Shown here: one piece after another, positions 5,816 to 11,882 of the stretch
How the letters are laid out: every line of letters starts with the position of its first letter
How positions within the stretch are numbered: the stretch's first letter is position 1
Assembly: GCA_946481465.1 (NCBI GenBank)
Contig: CAMLOC010000038.1
Coordinates: forward strand, 1-11,882
Length of the DNA: 11,882 nucleotides
Direction of reading: 5' to 3'
Source of the DNA: an uncultured Shinella sp.
GTDB lineage: Bacteria > Pseudomonadota > Alphaproteobacteria > Rhizobiales > Rhizobiaceae
Position numbers and translations under genes: made by a program
Notes under the pieces: model-generated
Seen by the model: only the letters and a program-made list of their open reading frames with translations
What the model was told of the DNA's origin: nothing
Database searches by the model: none

Positions 5816-6953
5816 GTTCACAACGTCTTTCGTGCCCGAAATCCGCTTCGGCGAAGGGGTCCATGATACCGTCGCCGCATCCGCCCATGCACTCGGCGCG
5901 CGCTCGGTGCTCGTCGTCATCGATGGCTTCCTTGCCGCAGGCGGGCCCGGCGAGCGCCTTGCCGCCCGGTTCGCGGCAGAAGGCGTGGCGGCGGATTTCT
6001 TCTCCGGCTTTGCCGGCGAGCCGAAGCTCGACGCCGTGGAGGCCGCCACGGCCGCTGCCCGCGGCAAGGACCTCGTGGTCGGCCTCGGCGGCGGCTCGGC
6101 GCTCGATATCGCCAAGATCGCGGCCTGCGTGGCGGCGGGCGCGGAAGGCCCGATGCACTATGCGCTCGCCGCCCATCCCCTGCCGGACCGGCCGCTGCGC
6201 AAGATTCTGGTGCCGACGACGGCAGGCACCGGATCGGAAACGTCGGCGACGACCATCTTCACCGGGCCGGAAGGCCGGAAGCTGTGGATCTGGGGGCCCG
6301 AAACCAAGGCGGACCTTGTTTTGCTCGATCCGGCGCTCACCGTGACGCTCCCGCCGAACCTCACCGCCTGGTGCGGCCTCGACGCCTTCGTCCATGCCTT
6401 CGAGGCGGCGACCAACCGCAATGCCCATGCCGGCGCCGCGCTCTATGCCCACGCCGCCCTCGGCCTTCTCGCGGGCGCGCTGGAAACGGCGGTGCACAAT
6501 CCCGCGGACAGCAATGCGCGCGGAAAGATGCTGCTCGGCGCCTGCTATGCCGGCATCGCGATCGACAATTGCGGCACGGCGATCGCCCATACGATCAGCC
6601 ATGCGCTCGCCGGCCTTGCGCCGGTGCATCACGGGCTCGCCACGGCGCTCGGCTTCGAGGCGACGCTCGGCTGGCTCGTCGAGGCCGATACGGCCGATCT
6701 TGCCGCGGCGGCGCGGGCCTGCGGCCTGCAGGACCCGGCGATGCTGCCCGGTTTCGTCGCCGACCTGATGGATCGCTGCGGCATCGTGCGGGCCCTGCCG
6801 GCGGCCTTTGCCGCCTTCACGGCAGAAGACCTTGCCCGCGAAATGCGCGCGCCGGAGAACCAGCCGATGCGCCGCGCGACGATCCGGACGGTGACCGATG
6901 CCGATATCGATACCTTCGCCGCCAGCATGATGGCCCTGCCCCGGACGCTCTGA
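5811..6953 (+). CDS. Iron-containing (type III) alcohol dehydrogenase
   Basis: A 380-residue NAD(P)-dependent, metal-requiring alcohol dehydrogenase, in the family that includes lactaldehyde reductase, 1,3-propanediol dehydrogenase and maleylacetate reductase. The nucleotide motif GGGSALDIAK spans 93-102, and PTTAGTGSE lies further on. The four expected metal ligands are visible as D191, H195 (DAFVHAFEA), H264 (HTISHAL) and H274 (PVHHG), so the enzyme should be active. Substrate cannot be assigned; the short, Ala-rich N-terminus and the context leave both alcohol oxidation and aldehyde or maleylacetate reduction possible. The start is GTG 5811, preceded by GGGAGG at 5801-5806; no earlier good start exists. 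It is the first gene of a three-gene operon, with the aldehyde dehydrogenase beginning eight bases after its stop, and probably responds to the divergent LysR regulator. Confidence 0.93.
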   Translation: MQFTTSFVPEIRFGEGVHDTVAASAHALGARSVLVVIDGFLAAGGPGERLAARFAAEGVAADFFSGFAGEPKLDAVEAATAAARGKDLVVGLGGGSALDIAKIAACVAAGAEGPMHYALAAHPLPDRPLRKILVPTTAGTGSETSATTIFTGPEGRKLWIWGPETKADLVLLDPALTVTLPPNLTAWCGLDAFVHAFEAATNRNAHAGAALYAHAALGLLAGALETAVHNPADSNARGKMLLGACYAGIAIDNCGTAIAHTISHALAGLAPVHHGLATALGFEATLGWLVEADTADLAAAARACGLQDPAMLPGFVADLMDRCGIVRALPAAFAAFTAEDLAREMRAPENQPMRRATIRTVTDADIDTFAASMMALPRTL

Positions 6954-6961
6954 GGACGACC

Positions 6962-8461
6962 ATGACCGAACAGCACAGCCGCGCCTATTGGGAAGACCGC
7001 CTTGCCGGCCTCTCGCTTGCCCGCGGGCACTTCATCGACGGCGGGGTGCAGCCTGCCGCATCCGGCCGGACCTTCACCCGCACGCGGCCGATGGATGGCC
7101 AGCCCGGCGCCGTGCTGGCACGCGGCGATGCGGCCGATGTCGACCGTGCCGTGGCCGCCGCCCGCGCGGCCTTTGCGAGCGGCGTGTGGCGATGCTGGGA
7201 GCCACTGGAGAAGAAGCGGGTCATGCTGCGCTGGGCGGAGCTGATCCGCACGCACGGTGAGGAGCTTGCGCTTCTCGAAACGCTCGACGTCGGCAAGCCG
7301 GTGCAGGCCTCGCTCGGCGTCGACGTGCGCCTGTGCGCCGAGGGTATCCAGTATTACGGCGAGATGATCGACAAGATGTACGACGAGATCGCCCCGACCG
7401 GTCCGAAGGCGCGGGCGCTCGTGCGCAAGGTGCCGCTCGGCGTCGTCGCGGCGATCACGCCGTGGAACTATCCGATGATCATCGACGCCTGGAAGCTCGG
7501 GCCGGCGATCGCGGCCGGCAACTCCGTCGTGCTGAAGCCGGCCGAGCAGTCCTCGCTCTCGGCGCTGCGGCTTGCCGAGCTTGCCGTCGAGGCGGGCCTG
7601 CCCGCCGGGGTCCTCAACGTCGTCACGGGCTTCGGCGAGGAGGTCGGCAAGCCGCTCGCGCTCCATGGCGATGTCGACATGGTCGCCTTCACCGGCTCGA
7701 CCGAGGTGGGCAAGCTGATCATGGGCTATGCCGCCCAGTCGAACCTCAAGCGCGTGGCGCTGGAACTCGGCGGCAAGTCGCCGCTCGTCGTCTTCGCCGA
7801 TGCCGATCTCGACGCGGCGGCGAGCGCGGCCGCCTGGGGCTGCTTCTACAATTCCGGCGAGACCTGCCATGCCGCGACCCGCCTTCTCGTGCAGCGCCCG
7901 GTGCAGGACGCGCTGCTCGAAAAAATCGAGGCGGTGGTGAGCCGGGAGATCGTGCTGGCCCATCCCTTCGAACCCTCGGCGCAGATCGGCGCGTTGATCG
8001 AGGCGGAGCATATGGACAAGGTCCTCGGCCTCGTCGCGGCGGGCGAAAAGGACGGCGGGCGCCGCGTCTTCGGCGCGGAGCGCGTCTTGTCCGAGACGGG
8101 CGGCTACTATGTCTCGCCGGGCGTCGTCACGGATGTGACGAACGACATGCGCATCGCCCGGCAGGAGATCTTCGGCCCCGTGTTGGCTGCCATCGCCTTC
8201 GACACGGAGGAGGAAGCGCTCGCCATCGCCAACGATACGATCTACGGGCTCGCCGGCGCCGTCTTCACCCGCGACATGGACCGGGCGCACCGCTTCTCCG
8301 AAGGCATCCATGCCGGCACGGTCTGGATCAACACCTACGACATGTCGAATTTCGCGACGCCCTTCGGCGGCTTCAAGCAATCCGGCTTCGGCCGCGACCG
8401 CTCGGTGCATGCGATCGACAAATATTGCGACTACAAGACGATCTGGCAGCAGTTCGGCTGA
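6962..8461 (+). CDS. NAD(P)-dependent aldehyde dehydrogenase (PuuC/betaine-aldehyde dehydrogenase-like)
   Basis: A 499-residue member of the ALDH superfamily that oxidises an aldehyde to a carboxylate. Motifs are intact: TPWNYPM with the oxyanion-hole Asn, the nucleotide-binding lysine in VVLKPAEQS, FTGSTEVGK, the general base E268 in LELGGKSP, and the nucleophile C302 in SGETCHAATR. EIFGPV and PFGGFKQSGFGRD follow near the C-terminus. The sequence most resembles gamma-glutamyl-gamma-aminobutyraldehyde and betaine-aldehyde dehydrogenases, but ALDH names transfer poorly to substrates. ATG 6962 is fixed by GAGGA (6952-6956), which overlaps the upstream stop; the frame is open far upstream but that part overlaps the alcohol dehydrogenase. 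Tight spacing (8 bases upstream, 22 downstream) supports one transcript, in which the product of the alcohol dehydrogenase could be its substrate. Confidence 0.94.
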   Translation: MTEQHSRAYWEDRLAGLSLARGHFIDGGVQPAASGRTFTRTRPMDGQPGAVLARGDAADVDRAVAAARAAFASGVWRCWEPLEKKRVMLRWAELIRTHGEELALLETLDVGKPVQASLGVDVRLCAEGIQYYGEMIDKMYDEIAPTGPKARALVRKVPLGVVAAITPWNYPMIIDAWKLGPAIAAGNSVVLKPAEQSSLSALRLAELAVEAGLPAGVLNVVTGFGEEVGKPLALHGDVDMVAFTGSTEVGKLIMGYAAQSNLKRVALELGGKSPLVVFADADLDAAASAAAWGCFYNSGETCHAATRLLVQRPVQDALLEKIEAVVSREIVLAHPFEPSAQIGALIEAEHMDKVLGLVAAGEKDGGRRVFGAERVLSETGGYYVSPGVVTDVTNDMRIARQEIFGPVLAAIAFDTEEEALAIANDTIYGLAGAVFTRDMDRAHRFSEGIHAGTVWINTYDMSNFATPFGGFKQSGFGRDRSVHAIDKYCDYKTIWQQFG

Positions 8462-8483
8462 TTGAATTCCAGGGGAGGGGCGC

Positions 8484-9608
8484 ATGAGCAGGATCGTTTC
8501 CATCGGCATCAGCCATCACCGGCTGCCGCTCGATCCGCCATTCAAGGCGAGCTGGGACGGGCGTCCGCGCCGGCATTTCGACGCGACGATCGTGCGCGTG
8601 CGTGACGATGCGGGCCGCGAGGGTATCGGCTCCGGCGACCTGATGAAGGGGTTCGAGGGGCACGAGGACCTGTTCATCGGACAGGACCCGCGCCATCTCG
8701 AACGGCATTACGAGGTGCTTTCGCATATCAATTTCCACTATGGCCGCTGCTGGCCGCTCGATCTGGCGCTCTGGGACCTCGCGGGCAAGGTGACGGGTGA
8801 GCCGGTCTGGCGCATGCTGGGCGGCCGCGCCGACCGGGTGCGGCTCTACGCCTCTTCCGGCGTGCTGCGCGAGCCCGCCGCCATGGCCGACCAGGCCGAG
8901 CGCTATAGCGCGGAGGGCTTTCCGGCGATGAAGGTGCGGTTCTCCTCCTCTGCCGGCGGGCGCAACGGCTGGCGGGAGGACGTGAGGGCGCTGGAGGCTA
9001 TCCGCGCGCGGGTCGGCGATCGGCTGGAACTGATGGTCGACTGCAACCAGGGATGGCGCATGCCCTGGGACACGACCCTCTCCTGGACCTTCAAGGATGC
9101 TCTCGTCGTCGCGCGGGAACTGGAACGGCTCGGCGCCTACTGGATGGAGGAGCCGCTGCACCGCTCCGACCGCAAGGGCATGAAGGCGCTGAAGGAGGCG
9201 ACGAGCGTGCGCATCGCCGGCGGGGAGATGACGCGCGAACTCCATGAATTCCGCGACATCATCGAGGAGCGTGCCTTCGACGTGATCCAGCCGGACGTGG
9301 CGCTGGTCGGCGGCATCACGGGATGCCGGCGGCTTGCCTTCCAGGCGCGCGAGGCGGGCGTCACCTTCACCCCGCATTCCTGGACGAACGGCATCGGCGT
9401 GCTCGCCAATGCGCATCTGACGGCCGGGGCGGGCGACGCGCCCTTCCTCGAATATCCCTATGACGGGCCGGAATGGAGCGAGGCGCGCCGCGATTATCCG
9501 CTGCAGGCGCCGCTGCGCCACGAGGGCGGCTGGCTGGTACTGGGCGATGCGCCCGGCCTGGGGGTCGTTCTCGACGAGGACCGGCTTCGCGCGACGCGGC
9601 TTGGCTGA
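8484..9608 (+). CDS. Enolase-superfamily enzyme, mandelate racemase / muconate lactonizing family
   Basis: A 374-residue enzyme with the N-terminal capping domain and the (beta/alpha)7-beta barrel of the MR/MLE group. These enzymes abstract the proton alpha to a carboxylate, as in sugar-acid dehydratases, racemases and cycloisomerases. Metal ligands are visible as D186 (VDCN), E222 or E223 (MEEPL) and E248 (GGEM). The His-Asp dyad typical of the mandelate racemase branch is H298 (TPHSW) with D271 (QPDV). On the other face the usual K-x-K motif reads K150-V-R152, so the second lysine is replaced by arginine. [20 protein letters not shown] matches the family pattern well. ATG 8484 has the strong AGGGGAGGGG just upstream. 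It is the third gene of the operon after the two dehydrogenases, which suggests it acts on the acid they form, or that they process its product. No transporter or aldolase is present nearby. Confidence 0.9.
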   Translation: MSRIVSIGISHHRLPLDPPFKASWDGRPRRHFDATIVRVRDDAGREGIGSGDLMKGFEGHEDLFIGQDPRHLERHYEVLSHINFHYGRCWPLDLALWDLAGKVTGEPVWRMLGGRADRVRLYASSGVLREPAAMADQAERYSAEGFPAMKVRFSSSAGGRNGWREDVRALEAIRARVGDRLELMVDCNQGWRMPWDTTLSWTFKDALVVARELERLGAYWMEEPLHRSDRKGMKALKEATSVRIAGGEMTRELHEFRDIIEERAFDVIQPDVALVGGITGCRRLAFQAREAGVTFTPHSWTNGIGVLANAHLTAGAGDAPFLEYPYDGPEWSEARRDYPLQAPLRHEGGWLVLGDAPGLGVVLDEDRLRATRLG

Positions 9609-9702
9609 GCCGCTTCACTTCGTCCTCTCGCGCATTCGACCCTTGACATCCGCCCCGGGGAGGCCGACTTCACGAGGGACACGGACGCGAAGGAGACGAG
9701 CC
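9609..9702 (+). promoter_or_regulatory. Intergenic region with possible ubiG promoter
   Basis: The 94 bases between the enolase-superfamily gene and ubiG contain CTTGACA (9642-9648), a very good rhizobial -35 element. At 17-18 bp downstream there is only GACTTC/ACTTCA (9666-9672), a poor -10. No terminator-like hairpin was seen after the upstream operon, so read-through into ubiG is possible. AAGGAG (9690-9695) is the ubiG ribosome binding site. Confidence 0.4.
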
Positions 9703-10452
9703 ATGAGCGAGGCAGCCCGCACGACGATCGACCAGGCGGAAGTCGACCGCTTTTCGGCGATGGCGGCCGAGTGGTGGGATCCGACCGGGAAGTTCCGGCC
9801 CCTGCACAAGTTCAATCCCGTCCGCCTCACCTATGTCCGCGATCTCGTTTCCGCCCAGTTCGGCCGAGACCCCGCGGCGCATCGCCCGCTCGAGGGGTTG
9901 CGCATTCTCGATATCGGCTGCGGCGGCGGCCTGCTCTCCGAGCCGATGGCGCGCATGGGGGCGGACGTGCTCGGCGCGGATGCCTCGGAAAAGAACATCG
10001 GCATCGCCAAGGCCCATGCGGCAGGCAGCGGCGTCCCGGTCGATTACCGGGCCGTGACGGCCGAGGCGCTGGCGGAAGCCGGCGAGACCTTCGACGTCGT
10101 GCTCAATATGGAAGTGGTCGAGCACGTCTCGGATGTCGATTTCTTCCTCACCACCTGCGCCTCCATGGTGCGCCCCGGCGGCATGATGTTCGTCGCCACG
10201 ATCAACCGCACGCTGAAGGCGGCGGCGCTGGCGATTTTCGCGGCGGAGAACGTGCTGCGCTGGCTGCCGCGCGGCACGCACCAATATGAAAAGCTGGTGC
10301 GTCCGGAAGAGATCGAGAAGCCGCTGACGGCCTCGGGACTGACGGTGACGGACCGCACCGGCGTGTTCTTCAACCCGCTGTCCAACCAGTGGAACCTGTC
10401 GAAGGACATGGACGTCAACTACATGCTGGTGGCACGCCGGGCCTCTGCCTGA
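9703..10452 (+). CDS. ubiG: Ubiquinone biosynthesis O-methyltransferase UbiG
   Basis: A 249-residue SAM-dependent methyltransferase that carries out both O-methylations of ubiquinone synthesis (2-polyprenyl-6-hydroxyphenol and 3-demethylubiquinol). It acts at the cytoplasmic side of the inner membrane. The family N-terminus is clear ([19 protein letters not shown], then [13 protein letters not shown]). SAM motif I is LDIGCGGGL (69-77) and D93 ends the next strand (GADAS). Also present are the [11 protein letters not shown] and [16 protein letters not shown] segments, and [13 protein letters not shown] with the membrane-interacting insertion region before it. The length is normal. ATG 9703 has an ideal AAGGAG seven bases upstream. 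The frame is open upstream but that part overlaps the previous gene. Its stop is separated from that of the opposing DUF3291 gene by one base. Confidence 0.97.
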   Translation: MSEAARTTIDQAEVDRFSAMAAEWWDPTGKFRPLHKFNPVRLTYVRDLVSAQFGRDPAAHRPLEGLRILDIGCGGGLLSEPMARMGADVLGADASEKNIGIAKAHAAGSGVPVDYRAVTAEALAEAGETFDVVLNMEVVEHVSDVDFFLTTCASMVRPGGMMFVATINRTLKAAALAIFAAENVLRWLPRGTHQYEKLVRPEEIEKPLTASGLTVTDRTGVFFNPLSNQWNLSKDMDVNYMLVARRASA

Positions 10453-10453
10453 A

Positions 10454-11032
10454 TCACGCCTTCAGCGTCTTCGCGACGGCCAAAAGGTCTTCCTGCCCGG
10501 CCGCATTGCGCGCGGCGATCGCCTTCACGCTCTCGCGATCGACGGCGATGGTGTTGCCGTCTGGGCAGAAGGGCGCCTTGAAGGTGAAGGCGCGGCGCGT
10601 TGGGCCGTGATCGGCAAGATGCTCCAGCCGTTCGGCGCCATCGGTCCAGAGGGGGCGGTCGCCTTCCGCCACCCACCAGAGCACCAGGGCGGGCCAGGCC
10701 TGCCGCTGGTTCCAGTTGCGGGCGTTTTTCAGGGCGTCGGCATGGACGCCGTTATAGGTGAAGGCCATCAGCGCCTCGATCCCGCTCCATAGCGAGAGCG
10801 AAGAGGGGGCGTCCGCAAAGCCGCTGCCGGCGATGAAGCGGGGATAGACCTTCTCGCCCCAGCTTTCCGGCCCCGGCTCGCCGTCATAGCCGGACCGGCC
10901 GATGAAGCCCTCTGCCCGGTTCGCCGCCTCGAAATTCAGCGGCTCACGCAGGCGGAAGCCTTCGACGCGCGGGCTTTCGTAATCGTCGACATGCAGGCCG
11001 AAATTGTAGATCGCGAGATGGTGGCCGCGCAT
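10454..11032 (-). CDS. DUF3291 family protein
   Basis: A 192-residue soluble protein whose N-terminus (HLAIYNFGLHVDDYESPRVEGF) and following NRAEGFIGRSGYDGE and YPRFI segments match the DUF3291 family. This family is of unknown function and is considered related to antibiotic-monooxygenase-like ferredoxin folds; the match is from recognition, not a search. The aromatic-rich middle (SLWSGIEALMAFTYNGVHADAL, WPALVLWWVAEGDRP) is typical. No signal peptide or membrane segment is seen. The start is ATG 11032, which shares its A with the TGA stop of the DUF1178 gene (TGATG), indicating translational coupling. It is the last gene of the minus-strand train and has no terminator-like hairpin before ubiG. 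Confidence 0.85.
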   Translation of the reverse strand: MRGHHLAIYNFGLHVDDYESPRVEGFRLREPLNFEAANRAEGFIGRSGYDGEPGPESWGEKVYPRFIAGSGFADAPSSLSLWSGIEALMAFTYNGVHADALKNARNWNQRQAWPALVLWWVAEGDRPLWTDGAERLEHLADHGPTRRAFTFKAPFCPDGNTIAVDRESVKAIAARNAAGQEDLLAVAKTLKA

Positions 11033-11460
11033 CAATTGGTTTCGTCGGGCAGGACGGGTAGCGGCGCGACCTCGACGCCCTCCTCCAGGAGGTCGCGTAC
11101 CTCGTCCGCGGAGGCGCGGCCGATCAGGCCGCGCTGCTCGGCCTCGCCATAATGGATCTTGCGCGCTTCTTCCGGAAAGCGCTCGCCGACATCCTCCGAA
11201 TTGGCCCGGATGGCGGAGACGATCTCCCGGAGCTTGCTCATCATCTCCTTCTGGCCGGCCTGCACGACCATTTCCTGGCGGCGCTCCTTCTTGCGGGCGG
11301 TCGAGACGGAGGGCGCCATCAGACGCTTGGCGACATGGGCGGAGCCGCAGGTGGGACAGGAGACGAGCGCCCGCTTCTGCTGGCGGTCGAAATCGTCCGC
11401 CGAGCCGAACCACCCCTCGAAGGCGTGCCCGTTGTCACAGGAAAGCTCGTAGCGGATCAA
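11032..11460 (-). CDS. DUF1178 family zinc-ribbon-like protein
   Basis: A 142-residue cytoplasmic protein of the DUF1178 family, function unknown. The N-terminus (IRYELSCDNGHAFEGWFGSADDFD) is diagnostic. C8, C35 and C38 (CPTCG), perhaps with H12, look like a zinc-binding knuckle. A charged helical region (about 57-110) follows, then an acidic tail. The start is an unusual TTG at 11460-11458, in frame with the conserved N-terminus and 9 bases from an excellent AGGGAGG. No ATG occurs before residue 48, inside the protein. TTG overlaps the TGA stop of the upstream amidase (TTGA), so the two are translationally coupled. The pairing of a nitrilase-family amidase with DUF1178 recurs in alphaproteobacteria, to my knowledge. 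Confidence 0.9.
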   Translation of the reverse strand: MIRYELSCDNGHAFEGWFGSADDFDRQQKRALVSCPTCGSAHVAKRLMAPSVSTARKKERRQEMVVQAGQKEMMSKLREIVSAIRANSEDVGERFPEEARKIHYGEAEQRGLIGRASADEVRDLLEEGVEVAPLPVLPDETN

Positions 11461-11882
11461 GCGGCGACGCCTCCCTTCGCGGACGCTTCCGCCGTTTCCA
11501 GCGTGAAGACGCGCCCGTTGCGCAGGTTGGGGATCTTGTCGTGCGCGGCCTTGACGGCGGCGGTGTCGACCTCGGCGAGCACGATGGCCTCGCCGGTGCC
11601 ACCGGCGCTGGCCAAGATGCGGCCCCAGGGGTCGATGATCATGGAGTGGCCGAAGGTCTCGCGGCCGTCCTCATGCACGCCGGCCTGCGCGGCGGCGGCG
11701 ATGTAGACGCCGTTCTCGATGGCGCGGGCGCGCAGCAGCGTTTCCCAGTGCGCTTCGCCGGTCTGGCGCGTGAAGGCGGCGGGAACGGAGATGATCTCGG
11801 CTCCGGCCTGCGCCTGCACCTTGAAGAGTTCCGGGAAGCGCACGTCGTAGCAGATGGCGAAGCCGAGCCGTGCGAAGGGAAG
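11457..11882 (-). CDS. Carbon-nitrogen hydrolase, nitrilase superfamily (Nit1-like amidase), 3' part
   Basis: The reading frame is open from the window edge (11882) to a TGA at 11459-11457, giving the last 141 residues. It contains the nucleophile segment FAICYDVRFPEL with catalytic Cys at 11852-11850. AHWETLLRARAIENGVYIAAAAQAG and GHSMIIDPWGRILA follow, typical of the Nit1/Nit2 branch (deaminated glutathione amidase, omega-amidase). Its members hydrolyse amide bonds of metabolite-repair substrates such as deaminated glutathione. The Glu and Lys of the catalytic triad lie outside the window. A GTG at 11843 is an internal codon, not a start, because the conserved Cys lies before it. It overlaps the DUF1178 gene and heads, or belongs to, the minus-strand train. 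Exact substrate is not certain. Confidence 0.92.
   Translation of the reverse strand, partial: LPFARLGFAICYDVRFPELFKVQAQAGAEIISVPAAFTRQTGEAHWETLLRARAIENGVYIAAAAQAGVHEDGRETFGHSMIIDPWGRILASAGGTGEAIVLAEVDTAAVKAAHDKIPNLRNGRVFTLETAEASAKGGVAA

Noticed and set aside
5370..6632. Minus-strand open frame crossing the divergent LysR/dehydrogenase region
   Set aside because: It runs through the AT-rich control region and is antisense or out of frame to two well-supported genes.
6284..6961. Upstream extension of the aldehyde dehydrogenase frame
   Set aside because: It overlaps the alcohol dehydrogenase out of frame. ATG 6962 has a good Shine-Dalgarno and places Glu268 and Cys302 at normal family positions.
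6629..8509. Long minus-strand open frame (626 codons) opposite the dehydrogenases
   Set aside because: It is antisense to two clear enzymes, low-complexity in composition and without motifs. It is a by-product of high third-position GC.
8373..9521. Minus-strand open frame opposite the enolase-superfamily gene
   Set aside because: No domain is recognisable, and the opposite strand carries full catalytic motifs and a strong ribosome binding site.

Overview
The window is a GC-rich bacterial chromosome segment of alphaproteobacterial, most likely Rhizobiaceae, character (Rhizobium/Agrobacterium/Ensifer/Shinella-like). The evidence is the wording of the ATP synthase beta tail and epsilon subunit, a fused ManC-type enzyme, a DUF6030-like membrane protein, a composite palindromic intergenic repeat of the kind common in rhizobia, and the ubiG / DUF1178 / nitrilase neighbourhood. 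Genus and species cannot be fixed from the sequence alone. No tRNA, rRNA, CRISPR array, transposase or phage gene was seen.

Layout. (1) 1-661, plus strand: the end of atpD, a GC-rich intercistronic hairpin, atpC, and a strong intrinsic terminator that closes the ATP synthase operon. (2) 662-2260, plus strand: a leader with a near-perfect 12-bp direct repeat and a hairpin over one possible ribosome binding site, then a bifunctional mannose-1-phosphate guanylyltransferase / mannose-6-phosphate isomerase that makes GDP-mannose for surface polysaccharide. (3) 2257-2464: a composite palindromic repeat between convergent genes. It contains a long bidirectional terminator hairpin and appears to supply the TAG stop codons of both neighbours. 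(4) 4739-2461, minus strand: a likely three-gene unit of a single-pass membrane protein (DUF6030-like), a secreted Cys-rich nuclease-fold protein with degraded active-site motifs, and a PPP-type metallophosphoesterase. (5) 4796-9608: a catabolic cassette. A LysR regulator on the minus strand diverges from a plus-strand operon of iron-type alcohol dehydrogenase, aldehyde dehydrogenase and enolase-superfamily (mandelate racemase/muconate lactonizing) enzyme. (6) 9703-10452, plus strand: ubiG, ubiquinone biosynthesis. (7) 11882-10454, minus strand: a tightly overlapping train of a nitrilase-superfamily amidase (truncated by the window edge), a DUF1178 zinc-ribbon protein starting at TTG, and a DUF3291 protein. 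It converges on ubiG with one base between the stop codons.

How the parts work together. Most genes are housekeeping or widely conserved. The cassette in (5) looks like a self-contained, substrate-induced pathway: alcohol to aldehyde, aldehyde to carboxylate, and an acid dehydratase/racemase/cycloisomerase step, under a local LysR regulator. Its substrate cannot be read from the sequence. The least understood part is the operon in (4), where a membrane protein, a probable exported pseudo-nuclease and a phosphatase are co-transcribed. I did not find a clearly new defence, mobile or RNA system. The best leads are the substrate of cassette (5), the nuclease-like protein in (4), the repeat that ends two genes in (3), and translation-control structures at several starts.
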